A stretch of 64,000 nt of DNA from Cephalotus follicularis (GCA_001972305.1 BDDD01002905.1:107255-171254); one strand, 5' to 3'. Positions 12,144 through 24,933 are shown, counted from the first letter of the stretch. Numbers and translations are program-made. The notes: generated by a model not told the origin, from the sequence alone.

Positions 12144-12953
12144 TTTGAGAGAAACTTGCTGAACACACTTTGACTCTTTCTTTCACTCTCTTCCATCTCG
12201 TGCGATCTCTTCTACCTGCTCTCGTACGCATCGACGCCTATCGCCTACACGTCAATGCCTGTGTCGCCTGGTGCGTTGAAGTAGCCTATTTCAAGCCTCT
12301 TTTCACCACTCAAACGTCATAATAGGTGGAGATAACTTGCATACTTCTTCTTATCTTTATCTAGAGTGATTTAGACTAGGTTTAAACACTTGGCCTTCAT
12401 CGTCCTCATCTGTGGCTTGAGGATTCGCTTGGAGGAGCTTGGGTTTTTTAGGACAAAGTGTCGAGGGAGCTATCTTGAAGGAAGGAGTCTTCACCTCCGG
12501 TAAGAATTCGTTTTCTTCTCTCTCGTATGGCGCCAGGGCAGTGCGTCTTGATATGGGTGTGTGAAACCGTTACCAAAACCTCCATGGTTCCCTTGAGTTG
12601 TTTTGTGTTTCATCTCTTATGGTTAGGGATGATGTGGACGAGGGTTGATAGGGCTATGGCTAAGGTTTTGTGTGTTATACATTGTGAGCCACTGTTAGTG
12701 TCCAATCCTAGGGTTTATCGCAACCCTAGCTTTATCAACCCATTGTGCCCTATGCTTGGGTTTATGGTTTCAGTTTAATTGGATGTTGATTAGATGTTCC
12801 TTGGAATTTATTGGGACCTTTTTGACTTATCTTAGGGCATCCCATTACTTAGGGATTAACCAATTAAGAGAATTTTAAAGTTAATCGGCCCTTAACCCCT
12901 AAGTCCGAATTGTAAAGTCTTCCGTTGCGCTCGGACTGAGCATTCCTGACAAG

Positions 12954-12965
12954 TGGTATCAGAGC
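12954..12965 (+). promoter_or_regulatory. Primer binding site of Copia C
   Basis: TGGTATCAGAGC two bases after the LTR end. It is complementary to the 3' end of plant initiator tRNA-Met, the usual primer for minus-strand synthesis in copia elements. Confidence 0.92.
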
Positions 12966-14294
12966 GTGCTAATCGACTACAATCAGACCTCAGTTTGATG
13001 TTTGGTGGATGGTTGATGATATATGTGTTTGACTGATTTGAGTATTCCTACTTTTCGTGGGAGTTTCTTGTTGGTTAGGCTGATGAAATCGACGTACCAT
13101 CGAATGCCAAATTGTTACGTGTTTATTCAATTATATATCGGTTATATTTTTTAATTTCTTATACATGCTGGTAGGCTTCGGACTCATACTGGCTTTGTGT
13201 TTTCTCTGTGTGTTTGATTTAATTGCTTTGTTACGATTCATGGAATTCAATCGGTCTGTAATAAGGCTGCCTGCGTGCGCCCTTTTCTTTTCTTGTTCTT
13301 TAATTCCTATAGTAGAATTCTCTTCTCCCTCAATTGTATTTATTTTTGTTTAATTGTACATATGGCTGTAAATTGAAGAAAGGAGATCAATGAAGTTTGA
13401 AGAGGAGATAGAGAAGATTGCAAGACCTGTTGAAAGCGATGTATGCATGGTAGCAATTGTAATAGAGTTAATTAAATTAGTTCACCTAGGAAGACTTAGT
13501 GGTCACGTTGGCTTGCATGATCACTTATAGCATATGTCCCAAGTCAGTCCACTTTTAGGATGCATGAGATGGATGTTTTTTCTTTTAACAATCCAAACAC
13601 GTCCAAACATGTTAAGCTGTCCAAATGGACGGCTTTTGGTAATTTTGTAAAATTGATGAGACCTAAATTCCTCCAACTAGCAAATAATAAGTCCATAAGC
13701 GGTGGGGCATATGGTTGCCCCGTTGTTGGCTTTCCACAATCATCGTTGAATGGTGTGGATATACTGGGGATGGCACCAGTGAAAGCTGAGGTCCCCCGTA
13801 TAACCATTTCTATTCAATTTCAGTGTGAGGTACACTGGAAGGAAATGGTCATGTTTTGATACTCTAACAGGCCAAAGCGTGTGGGTGTCAAAACGAATCT
13901 ATTTCTTTGAAGATTGCGGGATTGACATATACCAGGATCAGATGGCTTGCACAACCAAAGTTGGGACCATATGGGTCAGGAGGCCGAATCTTGTATCGGA
14001 TCTTACATATGGGCGAGAGGTCCTAATGTAAATTGGTACTCGTACCTACCTCTTCAGGTTTTATGGTTTGCACCAAAGTCGGGACCATGGTATTGTGGAT
14101 AGATTCTGATCCCCACTAGGAAATGAGAGGCTTCCCGAATTCCACATGGGGGTGTGGGATACGATTAGAATAGTGGGAGAAACCACAATTTCAAAAGACC
14201 AAGTATTATGGTAATAATTTAATTGGAATGATTTGCTAATTAGACTCTCTTTTGTTTCCTCTTATATAGGTTGTGTTCACCATATTCTGCTAAT
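12966..14294 (+). other. Untranslated leader of Copia C
   Basis: About 1.3 kb between primer site and gag, matching the leaders of A and B. Open frames at 13544-13859 on both strands are not conserved. Sites at 13781, 13871, 13954 and 14071 match the four GCCAAAGC words of Copia A. Confidence 0.75.
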
Positions 14295-14474
14295 ATGTCT
14301 GTTGGCTTAGCACTACCACGCGTACTTGAAACAAATAAGCTTACGGGACCAAATTTCTTGGACTGGCAGCGCAATATGCACTTGGTGCTCACAAGCATGA
14401 AGCTTGCTCATGTCATGAATGAGAGCCCCCCTAGACTGGGAGCACCCTCGTCGGAAGAGCAAAAGGCCACGAGG
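14295..14474 (+). pseudogene. Copia C gag, first 60 codons, cut by G1
   Basis: Start of the capsid gene. The ATG at 14295 follows the leader and begins MSVGLALP; the segment contains residues KLTGPNFLDW, a typical copia gag start (UBN2/DUF4219-like region). The frame is open up to the G1 insertion at 14475 and resumes at 27184. Removing G1 plus one copy of CGAGG (12709 bases) keeps the frame. Disabled by the insertion. Confidence 0.88.
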
Positions 14475-16726
14475 TGTAACGCCCCCGACCCGAGCACGCT
14501 AATAGCTCAAAGCGAGCTCCGAGGATTAATCGCGTTACGTTGGGTGTGAAACGTTACATCCTTTGGTACACTTCTCTAAAAGTACATAACATCATAAATT
14601 TCATGTCTTGCAACATAATACATAATCTTAAATTTATACTTTACACATAATCATCTGATATATAGATGTCATAACCATATCATTGATCTACATTTACACA
14701 GGATCATCCTTCTACATAAACATATAATACAGCGGAAAAACTTTATTCTTATTACATATCAAAACATTAATGCAAACATCATTGCATAGCCTTTCTTTCA
14801 CAAAAACTCCTTCTTAAGAGCTTCCTCTAAGCTCGTAATCTCCATTCATTCATTTCCTCATTTTATTTGAAAACAACATTGAAAGGAATGAGCTCAAAAT
14901 AGCTCAGTAAGGTGTTTTTATAATAAACACATTTCATCATAACATTTTTCTAGTCAATACATATAACTAGAACATTTCGTAAAGCATATCACTTTTCTAA
15001 TTACAAACTCGTAACTAGAACATTTCATAAACATAGAAGTCATAAAAACCTTGATGAACCCTTTACACCGCTTCACCGGGGCATTGTGCACTCCCCGACT
15101 ACTATCCTTACATCACATGCATGTCCGTGAGCATCTTGCTCCATTCCCCTTGGATCACAATCCAAGGGAGGTTCATTCATCATTTACTTTGAGTAATAAG
15201 CTCAAAGCAATCATAAAAATCATTTCATAACATTTCTTTCACAATTCATAAATCTTTCTCTTCATTTGAGTTATTGACTCAAATGAGTTCATAAAATAGT
15301 TTTGCATAGCTTTACTAAAACTGATAATTCATATAGAAATGAGAATTTTCAGAGAAAACTTAAAACATAAACATTAAAGTAGACCTATTTAAGAATTCAT
15401 AAAGCTCAAGATCATGACAATTGGTTGAGAATTGAATCCATTATGAATTTTTGAAAGTTGCTGGTTCCATAAGAAAACAGGGCATGAGTAGTAAAATCAA
15501 TCATTGATATTCATCAAGAATTTGACATAATTTAGAGATACATAAAACATTACAGTTAAAGAGGACATCCTAAGGTTTTCAAAACATCCAACCAATTAAT
15601 TTTTTATCAAGAAACGAGCAAGATATGATTTAAACAAGTTACTGCATACTCTAGAAATAAAACAGTACCCAAATAGCAATTTAAAACATGAATTTTCATC
15701 AAGAAAACGATAGAATCTTGAAACGTGAAAATCATAACAGTTGAAGAGGACATCCTAACGTTTCCAGAACATTCAACCATTAAAACATTCGTCAATAATT
15801 GAGCAAGATATCAATAAAACAATCTGCTATAAAATTGGAACCAAAACAGGGGATACTTTGTAGAAAATGGGTATAGAATTTTCTTACTTTGCTTTAAAAT
15901 TTCTTGCTCTTTTGCTCTCCCACGAATTCTCCACTTCACTCTTAGCAGGAGCACTTTCTTTGTCAGCCAAAATTACTGATTTCAACCCTCTTTGCCATTA
16001 AATAGAAGGATTACTTGGGAGGCAAGTCTTTTCCCCTTCTCACACAACTCAACTCTCTCTCTTGGCAGTCCATCTGCTCAAATTCAACCAATCCAAGTGA
16101 TGACACTTGTTAGATCACCTGATAACATCTCATATCATCCTCCCCTAGCCTGCCACGTGTCCAAAATTAAAGATTTTTACTCACAAAATGCCAAAAAGTC
16201 AGATTTTTCATTTTGTCTGTAGCTCAAAGCGTCGACGTTTTCTCCCTAAGCGTCTCCGGTCACGAGCTTGACCTGAGTTCTCCACTTCTATCCCGACTAA
16301 AGCGCTGACGCTTTCTTACAAAGCGTCGCCGTTTTAAGCCTTCATCCAGTTCAATTGATACACTTGACTTCAACGCGTCGACGTTTAAAATGAGAGCGTC
16401 ATGCATTGCCCAAAGCGTCGACTATTTTAATAAAACCGTCGACGCTTTAGACATCTTTGACAACTCTTAACCCTTTAGATTGATGCTTTCAACATGACAT
16501 TCATCCAAAACAAATAGCCAATTTCAATTTTCTTCCAGGGGTGCTTCCCCCCAGCCCCTGCCTGCTGACCGGGTAGCAGGACCCCCCGTCTGCTAACCGG
16601 GGATGGGAACCCCCGAACCCCCCGAGCGTAGGGTCATACTATGGGTCCCTTGAACTATTTGCCAATTTGCACAATAGCAACCATTTTCCATAATTAATAT
16701 CTTACATGGAAATTTGGGTCATTACA
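14475..16726 (-). repeat. 3' LTR of G1
   Basis: A 2252-base LTR with ends TGTAACGCCC and GTCATTACA as read on the plus strand. It contains about 100 bases near 16485-16600, with a G/C-rich stretch, that are deleted from the 5' LTR. Open frames are short; none is supported. Confidence 0.94.
16231..16443 (-). repeat. GTCGAC palindrome cluster in the G1 3' LTR
   Basis: Sites like AAGCGTCGACG with cores at 16231, 16252, 16304, 16325, 16377, 16398, 16417 and 16438. Steps are 21, 52, 21, 52, 21, 19 and 21. It lies about 280-500 bases into the LTR as read on the minus strand. The matching cluster of the 5' LTR is at 26791-27003. Confidence 0.8.
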
Positions 16727-16739
16727 ATCTACCCACCTT
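16727..16739 (-). promoter_or_regulatory. Polypurine tract of G1
   Basis: Minus-strand AAGGTGGGTAGAT directly before the 3' LTR; primes plus-strand synthesis. Confidence 0.82.
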
Positions 16740-16821
16740 ACAAAAATTTTGTCCTCAAAATTTGTTATACATTAGACTTAAAAAGATGAGGTTACTCTTG
16801 TCTCATGGTATCTTCCAACTC

Positions 16822-18222
16822 TCAGGTGGCCTCTTCAACTTCGTGGTCTTTCCATAAAACTTTTACTAACGGAATGGCCTTGGTTCGCAAGACTTGTTCT
16901 TTGTAATCCAAGATCTCCACTGGCTGTTTACTGTATGACAAGTCTTCATGCACTTGAATAGGCTCAACTCTTAGAACATGAGATGGGTTGGCCATATATT
17001 TCCGTAATAGCGATATATGGAATACGTTGTGTACATGGGGTAGACTTGGTGGCAAGGCAAGCCTATACACAACTTCTACTACCCTTTCCAAAATCTCATA
17101 TGGTCCAATGTATCGGGGACTACCAAACCACATCACTCCTTTCCATGGCGATACCTTAAGAAAAACGCGATCTTCTACATGAAATTGTATCTCTCTCCGT
17201 CTCTTGTCGGCAGAGCTCTTCTGTCTACTTTGCGCGGTTAAGAGGCGTTTTCGAATCAGTTTTACTTTTTTGGTAGTTACTTGTACCATTTCTGGTCCCA
17301 AAAACTTTCGTTCTCCTACCTCTTCCTAACAGATAGGCGTTCAACATCTTCGTCCATAAAGAGCTTCAAAAGGTGCCATCTGTATGCTAGCTTGGAAACT
17401 GTTGTTGTAAGCAAACTCAATTAGTGTAACATGTTGTTCCCAATTCCCTTGGAAATCTATAACACAAGCACGTAACATGTCTTACAAAGTCTGTATAGTC
17501 CGTTCTGATTGACCGTCTGTTTGCGGATGATACGCCATACTGAAATTCAACCTTGTACCCAAAGCATTCTATAAACTCTTCCAAAAGCGTGACATGAAAT
17601 GGGGATCTCGATCCGAAATGATCGATACGGGTACACCATGTAATCTGACGAATTCTTGTTCATATACCCTTGCCAATTGGCTCAATGAATGACTGTCCTT
17701 GATTGGTAGAAAATGAGCCGACTTCGTTAAACGATCCACAATCACCCATATAGCATTATTCCCTGTAGCGGTCCTTGGCAGTCCCGTCGCAAATTCCATA
17801 CTAATATGCTCCCACTTCCATTCTGGTATGGGAAGCGACTGTAAGGTTCCTTTCGGCAACTGAGGCTCAGCTTTCACTTGTTGACAAACAAGACATCTTG
17901 ACACAAAGGGCGCAATTTCTCTTTTCATATTATTCCACCAATAGAGATATCGCAAATCTCTATACATCTTTGTACTTCCAGGGTGTATTGAGAAATTTGA
18001 ACTATGTGCTTTGGTCATTAGTTCCTCTTTAAATTCTGCCTGAGTTGGAACGCATAATCTTGTATCGAATCTCAATACGTTGTCGGCTCCCAAGTTGAAG
18101 CGTGATACTTTTCCATTCTTTACTCCCTCTGCTATTTCCCTAAATTCCAAGTCGTCAAACTGACTTTGCTTTATTCTCTCCAATAGAGAAGGTTGTGCTA
18201 TGACTTGAAATAGGGAAGCCCC
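16822..18222 (-). pseudogene. G1 integrase with chromodomain-like C-terminus
   Basis: Inserts the DNA copy into the genome. From the N-terminal side: the HHCC zinc-binding region (H at AHSSNFSIH, then CLVCQQ), the catalytic core, a GPY motif (YIGPYEIL) and a chromodomain-like tail (residues YKEQVLRTKAIPLVKVLWKD). The first core aspartate, normally in a MDF motif, reads MEF, an acidic but unusual change. The second aspartate (SDRD) and the glutamate 36 residues later (GQSERT) are present. Stops break the frame near 17569 and at several points between 17300 and 17520. All open pieces stay in the same frame as the upstream domains. Confidence 0.9.
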
Positions 18223-19569
18223 TTATTCTTGTTTTATCACTTCCTGTGTAGTGATCATCATCGCCAAGTTCTCCGTACTTTTTTTACTTAGGGCGTCTAC
18301 CACAACATTCGCTTTACCCGGTTGGTATTGAATTGTGCAATCGTAATCTTTGATAAGCTCTAACCATCTCCTTTGCCTCATGTTTAACTCCTTTTGGGCG
18401 AAAATATACTTGAGGCTTTTGTGGTCGGTGAAGATTTTACACTTCGCTCCATATAGATAGTGTCTCCAAATCTTTAGCGCGAAGATAACTGCAGCCAATT
18501 CCAAATCATGCGTAGGATAATTCTGTTCATGTGTTTTAAGCTGTCTGGAGGCATAGGCGATCACTTTTCCTTGTTGCATCAGCACGCAACCAAGCCCTTT
18601 GTGAGATGCATCACTATACACCACAAAACTTTCTGATTCCGTCGGAATTGCTAATATCGGGGCATTCATCAGTCTTTCTTTCAACTCCAAGAAACTCTTC
18701 TCGCATTGGTCGGACCACTCAAACTTTACATTCTTCTGCGTCAACCTTTTGAGCGGGTTCGCAATACGAGAGAAATTCTCAACAAACCTTCAATAATAGC
18801 CTGCTAGTCCCAGAAAACTCCGTATCTCATCTACTGAGGTAGGTCTCTGCCATTCTCTTATCGCTTCTGTCTTAGCGGGATCCACAGAGATGCCCTCCCA
18901 TGTGATCACATGTCCCAAGAAGGATACCTCTTCTATCCAGAACTGGCATTTGCTGAACTTAGCGTAGAGCTGCTCCTTCCGCAGTATCTATAATACAAGG
19001 GTTAAATGTTCCTCGTGCTCCTCTATACTCTTTGAGTATACTAGGATGTCATCAATGAAGACTATAACGAAATGATCCAAAAATTCATTGAAGATCTTGT
19101 TCATCAAACTCATAAACACCGCTGGAGCATTTGTTAATCCAAACGACATTACCAAAAACTCGTAATGTCCATATCTTGTCCGAAAAGCAGTTTTCGGTAT
19201 ATCCTATTTCTTGACTTTCACTTGATGGTAGCCTGATCGAAGATCAATCTTCGAGAAGTATCGAGAATTCTTGAGCTGGTCAAACAAGTCATCAATCCTT
19301 GGTAGTGGGTACTTGTTCTTAATGGTGACTTGATTCAGCTCTCGGTAGTCTATGAAGAGTCTCATAGTCCCGTCCTTCTTTTTCACAAAAAGTACCGGTG
19401 CACCCCATGGTGATACACTCGGTCGGATAAATCCTTTATCCAAAAGCTCTTGTAATTGATCCTTCAACTCTTTCAGCTCAGCTGGTGCCATGCGGTAAGG
19501 GCTCTTTGAAATAGGAGCTGTTCCCGGTACCACATCAATAGTAAACTCTACTTCTCGGTCCAATGGCAT
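18223..19569 (-). pseudogene. G1 reverse transcriptase and RNase H
   Basis: Copies element RNA into DNA and removes the RNA strand. Recognisable are the RT start (residues [18 protein letters not shown]), DLRSGYHQ, the catalytic FIDD box near 19040-19051 and the RNase H residues YSDAS, DLELAAV and FTDHKSL. Stops occur near 19203, 18990 and 18790. The two longest open pieces (18223-18744 and 19204-19569) differ in start by a multiple of three, so the frame is kept. Confidence 0.92.
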
Positions 19570-19587
19570 ACCCGGTAAATCTTCAGC

Positions 19588-21186
19588 TTAAACATCGGTG
19601 AACTCCTTAACAACATGTAACTCTTCTATCTTGCTATTCTCTTTATCGGTATCCGTCACATAGGAAAGATAGCCTTCGCATCCTTTTTCCAACAATCGCT
19701 TAGCTTGCATCGACGATATGATCTTTAAGGGTTCACTGACTCCCATGCTTCGGAAAACAAACCCAAGTTGTTCCGGTATAGAAAACCTAACTTCCTTCTT
19801 AAAGCAGTCAACACTAGCATGATTCGCCAAAAGCCAATCCATGCCTAGTATGATGTCAAACTTTAGGATTGCTAGAGGTACTAATTCTACTAGCATCATC
19901 CTATCACATAATATTAGGTCACAAGACTTGTGTACTTTATCAGCCACCAAAGTATTACCACTTAGGGTTTCAATAAGTAAACCTATCTCCAAATCCTGTG
20001 ATGGGGTACTTAAATATCGTGCAAAAGATAAAGACACAAAAGGATGCGTCGCTCCCGTATCAAACAATACATATGCAGATCTAGAGCATACGGGAAAAGT
20101 ACCTGTCACCATGTCATTGGGATTTTCCACCTCTTCAGCCGTCATGGCATAGGTTCTTGCTGGTACTCTTTGTTGCTGGGCTCCGTTCCCTTCTTGCCCT
20201 CCCGTCTTTGGTCGGGTGCATTGATTGGACACATGTCCTTCTTGCCCACAGTTGTAGCATCTGATCGCCCTTTGATTTGGAGTTTGATTTGGTCCTTGTT
20301 GACACTCTTTAGCTAAGTGTCCTTGATTTCCACATTTGTAACACACTCCCGTCCCGTACAAGCATTTCCCACGGTGTCTTTTCCCACATTCTTGACAAAT
20401 TTTTGAGTCCTGTCCTCCATCGGACCTTGCTTTCTTATGCTTACTGTTAGAGGATTCACCTGATTTCCTCTTCCCTTGTCCTTGCTCAGCCCGTCTTAGC
20501 TGATACCTTTGGTTATCAATTTCTATCCTCAGTGCACACCTCAAAATTGCATCGTACGTTTGCAGGTCTTGTGCTATCACCAGCCTTCGGATATAAGACT
20601 TCAAACCATGAGAAAATCTAGTAGCCCTTGTTTCTTATGTGGACACTAGATGAGTTGCATATCGGGACATCCTTGCGAAATTTGCCTCGTATTGAGCCAC
20701 TGTTTCAGACTCACCTTGTTCTAGTTGGAGAAAATCTTCCTCCATTTTATCCTTCAAGGTTTGTGGAAAATATTTGTTCATAAATATTTCTTTGAACCCT
20801 TCCCATGTCATCGTTTCTCTTTCTCGACGTGTCTTGGTTCTCTCAATCATACACCACCATTGATCCGCTTCTCCATCTAACTTGTATATTTAAAACTCTA
20901 CTTTTTGTCGGTCTGTGCAATCCATCGCTCTAAAAATCTTCTCGTTCCCTTGGATCCATGCTTCCTCTTCCAAAGGTTCAGTTGTTCCCGAAAAGATTTT
21001 CGGATTTTGCCTCCGAAACTGCTCTAGCGTCGGTCTTGAGGGTGGATGCTCTTGATGATTATTGTCGTTGTTGTCGGCAATACCTTGAGCCAATCTGTTT
21101 AAAATCGCGCTCAGCGAATTATAATCCTCGTTTTATCGTGCATTTCCGTTTCTTCTTTGTCCTCTTCCTATTCTCACGTCGGCCAT
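19588..21186 (-). pseudogene. G1 gag and protease
   Basis: Gag coats the genomic RNA; the protease cuts the polyprotein. The likely start is the ATG at 21186 (MADVRIGRGQ), upstream of an internal start at 21093, because the frame is the same. Stops lie near 21133, 20890, 20635 and 19588. Nucleocapsid features are a CQECGKRHRGKC box and two CCHC knuckles (CYKCGNQGHLAKEC and CYNCGQEGHVSNQC). The protease site reads FDTGATH. No frameshift separates this part from reverse transcriptase, so G1 probably made one gag-pol protein of about 1450 residues. Confidence 0.9.
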
Positions 21187-21237
21187 CTAGTTAGCATCTG
21201 TAGGTTAGTTCTTAATCTTAAGCAATTCTACTCATAT

Positions 21238-24200
21238 TGTAACACCCCCAATTCGGAACCAGGATCACTCTCGATTCAGGATCGGTGTGTCACACAAAAC
21301 AGAGCTAAAAACATATCAAAGTTCTTAATCTTAATCATCATCAATACGTGGTGGTTCTAAAAATATGAAAATATGTATAATCATGGAACAAAAACTGAAT
21401 CTGAAACATAATCTGAAAACTTTATCATAAACCAAAATGTCATATTCCAAAAATCACGATACTGTTTAGATAACTGGCCTATACACGACCATAACACTAC
21501 TAAAAACATAACCGGATCAAACTCCTAGATGATCCTCTGACATAGGGTAACTCTCTCATCACACTTGCCCATGCTGTCCCTGAAAACTTGCCGCATGGAA
21601 AAACAAAACGCGGCTGAGCAAACCTCAGTACAGATATAGAATCATAAAACAATTTACTAACAGTTTATGAAACAAATCAATTACGAAACAACATAAATAC
21701 GAATCAAAACGGAAACGAATCGAAGCAGAACGAAACAAAACCCTATCTGAAACAATGCAGTTTACCAAAATGAAACGGTATCCGAAACAAAACAATATCA
21801 TGCTCAATACAGTATCTGAAACTAACACGATGCGATACAAAACATTTTACGAAACGAAACACTCTACGAAACAGAATAGAACAATTTACAGAACAAAAGA
21901 ATACAGTTTTTGAACAGTACGTAACAACCAAATTACGGAACAAAACAAAACAAATAGTAAATGATAACGATAATTTAAAAGCAGTAAGATTTCAAAGTTA
22001 ACTCAAAACAGAAATCTTAAGCAATAAATTAGTTTAAACATTCTTTGAAGTCACATATGAACTTTCATAAAAACCAAATCCATAACTTTCAAAACGTATG
22101 ACAAACCTTTCAAAACATAAGTTCCATACTGAGCCACATATCACATATTAGAACACATATAGCAAGGGAGTAGCTAATTCCACATGCCAAGTAGAATTGA
22201 AGTGTACGGCACTACACATATCAATTCTCATAACATATCATATCATATCACATATCATATACTAGAATTGATTCATACGCCTCTATCACGTAGAGGATCC
22301 ATAAATCCACCTCATGGGATTTATTCATAACATTCAGAGACGTCGTAGACTAATCACACCGCTACGGAAGTGTCATGTCCCTGTGCCAGGCCTACGACAT
22401 GCCTATGGTACGCCCCATAGGTGGGTACAATACTCAGTATTTTCACCGTTTCGAAAACATTGATTTATCAAAATCACTTTAAAAACACATAGATATGCTT
22501 TCACAAAACATATTTGCAAACCGTTCACCAACGATATCATAATATACATTTCGTAGTCAAAACACCAACTCATTTATTTTCCGTTATAAAGAGATGATCA
22601 TTTCATAACGTATCATAGCATAAGAATAATAAAGTCGAGAACATTCAAATTTCATAAAATGTCAAAAACCGACTTTATTTTCGAAATATATGGAAACCAT
22701 AAAACACAACCGAGTTCATAAACCGAAAGAACATAGCATAAAAACAAAGCTGATTTCCGTTCGATAAAATCAGATAGCCAAAGAGTGATAGTGTTCGTAC
22801 ATATCCATTAGGCAATAAAACAGGTTTATTCAATCAAAACCGATCGATGATAACCAAGAAAGGGGATCCATACCAAATACAGAATCTGAAATTATCTCAA
22901 ATAAAATCAGAAAGATAGCAAAGAAAGAAGGACATCCGTACTTCATTTACTAAAACAAAACCGAATTTATCTCAACAATACCGAAAGAGATATCAAGGAA
23001 AGAGAATCCGTGCTTTATTCATAAAAGTAAAATTAACTTTTTACTCTAATAAAAACAATAGGAGGGTATCAAGGAACGAAACATCCGTACTTTAATCATA
23101 AAAGTGAAACGAGATAATTCCAATAAAATTAGATAGCCAAAGAGCGAAAAATCCGTACCTCATGCAATCACCAAAATAACCTCAAGAATATAAATCGAGA
23201 CTTTTCTAAACCGCTCCTCGGTTGTTGCAAATATCTAATAGAAATAAAATCGTTCTCATAAGGACTTGAAATAAGATCAAACCTCAACTCATGGGTCAAT
23301 GTACACTGATCATGACCATATAAGATAGTAATAGGTTTAATACATCCAATTCGCAGAAGTCTCATCTAAACATATTTTCGAATTCACTAAGGTAACTCCA
23401 ATTTGTCCAATTCATCCACTTTCGAATCATAATACTAGTTCAGCTCATAATATCGTAAAACGATTACATAAATACATAATTCAACCGAAAACAGAATTTA
23501 ACGGAGTAGGGTTCAGAGTTTACCGAAATTAGTCAGAACGGAGCACAGAGCCATAATCACATCGCGGAACTGGAACGGATCACACCTATGCGGAGAACGG
23601 AGTCAGAAACTATAAAAAACGTGTCATCGGAGACAGCCGCGCGTGGGCTCACGCGCTGCTGCTGGGCGGCGTGTGTCTGTCACGCGTCGCCGGTTAGACG
23701 CTGAAAAGGGCTGATCTGAATCGATTGAGGCCGGGGGTCACATATCCAGGGCGCGTTTGCCACAACGCCGTCGCATTTGGCCGGAACAGAGGCATTTGAC
23801 CACGGTTGACTTTGCACCGATCTGCTTTTTTGGCGTCGCCAAGGGTCGAGGCTGGTCGGGTTTGCTTCCTCTCGACGCCAGGATGCCGATTATGTGGTTA
23901 TCTTGTCGTGACGACCACCAGAGACAGAGCTATGGCGTTCGACAGTGGCGGGGAGAGAAGACGTCGTCCACGCCAATTGGGCCGTTGGCCAGCGTGGGGG
24001 TAGGGTCTGGTGGACTCGGGAGCTCGTAGGGGTTCGACCGGTGCCTTCGTCGGTGCCATATCGGTACCGACGCCGGTGACAGTGGCTGAAGGAGAGAGAG
24101 AGGGAGAGAGGGTGGTGGGAGAGAAAGAGAGAGTGTGGGAGAGAAAGCAAATTTTATTATAAAATAGGGTTTTTAAAATTTTTAAATGCTGAAATTAGTT

Positions 24201-24392
24201 TTAACACATAAATAAAAAGCCAAAAATTATTTTATTTATTCATGGACTTAATATCAAAACCCACAAGGCTAAGGCCAAAACCCGCTTAGCCTAGCCAAAA
24301 GCAGGCAGTCCACAAACCGAAATAAAATAAACAGCCCAAACGAAACAGATCAAAAAGCCCAAAAATTCTATACGAAAAAATAGGATATTACA
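21238..24392 (-). mobile_element. Solo LTR G2 (same family as G4 and E)
   Basis: A 3155-base LTR with ends TGTAACACCC and GGATATTACA as read on the plus strand, flanked by perfect CATAT duplications (21233-21237 and 24393-24397). It lies in the G1 leader between the small coiled-coil frame and gag. The stretch at 22330-22440 is the reverse complement of G4 at 53895-54000, so it belongs to the G4 LTR family in minus orientation. It has a GC-rich part at 23640-24070 and purine tracts near 24090-24140. It lacks a GTCGAC cluster. Confidence 0.93.
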
Positions 24393-24546
24393 CATATGCT
24401 AGGTAAAGCAGTTAAATTCTAATGCTCAAGATCATACAAAGAACTAACAGCTTTATTTATCTTATAAACCTTTATACATCTCCTACACTTCCTTTCACAC
24501 TTATGTCACATATAAACATTTTTACAAAACCTTTCTTATCGTTACC

Positions 24547-24933
24547 CTAGTCTTCATCACTAGGGATATCATCGTCAGGCAGCTCCTGCTGAATCCGCCT
24601 TATCATCATTCGAAGGTTCTCTTTCACACCAGTCATCACATTGTCATTAAGTCCCCAAATATATCTCATAAGTACCCTAAGGCCAGATTTAATCTCTCTG
24701 AGGATTTTGTCTTTCCTTTCTAACTCTTCATGGTACTCTGCCTCCATCTGGTAAATGTGTGTATAGAATTGCTCTCTATTATTTGCCACCATTTGTCTTA
24801 ACTCTTCCTTTTCTTCACGTAATTGTTGGTTTTCAGCTATCAGGGTTGGTACTCGCCAGTGTACCATTTCGGATAACCCGCAACGGGAGAATCCTGTACT
24901 AGAATTGGAGTTGGATTCGCTCGTTGATGACAT
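24547..24933 (-). CDS. Coiled-coil leader protein of G1, unknown function
   Basis: An open frame of 128 codons from ATG 24933 to TAG 24547. It starts only 57 bases after the primer site and, without G2, ends about 200 bases before gag, so it is the first frame on the element RNA. Residues 1-16 are serine-rich. Residues 31-75 are very rich in E, Q, K, R and L with heptad-like spacing (LIAENQQLREEKEELRQMVA), pointing to a dimeric coiled coil. The C-terminus is acidic (PDDDIPSDED). It has no stop, whereas gag-pol has many. No known catalytic motif is visible. Role unknown; a part in RNA or Gag handling is a guess. It could also be open by chance, though the length and composition argue otherwise. 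Confidence 0.65.
   Translation of the reverse strand: MSSTSESNSNSSTGFSRCGLSEMVHWRVPTLIAENQQLREEKEELRQMVANNREQFYTHIYQMEAEYHEELERKDKILREIKSGLRVLMRYIWGLNDNVMTGVKENLRMMIRRIQQELPDDDIPSDED

Larger units (their letters stand above)
10545..12951 (+). repeat. 5' LTR of Copia C
   Basis: A 2407-base LTR from TGTTTGATTA to TTCCTGACA, followed by two bases and the primer site. Compared with the 3' LTR it lacks about 43 bases near 10600 and keeps about 185 bases (from about 10727) that the 3' LTR lacks. A cluster of GTTGACGCC-like sites lies directly upstream of a TATA box at 12134, so U3 probably ends about 30 bases after it. Confidence 0.93.

Noticed and set aside
12954..12965. tRNA gene fragments at the TGGTATCAGAG sites.
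   Set aside because: Only the 12 bases complementary to the tRNA 3' end are present, directly after LTR ends; these are primer sites.
24547..24933. A host gene for the 128-residue coiled-coil protein.
   Set aside because: It lies between the primer site and gag of G1, on the same strand, so it belongs to the element; no introns or separate promoter are visible.
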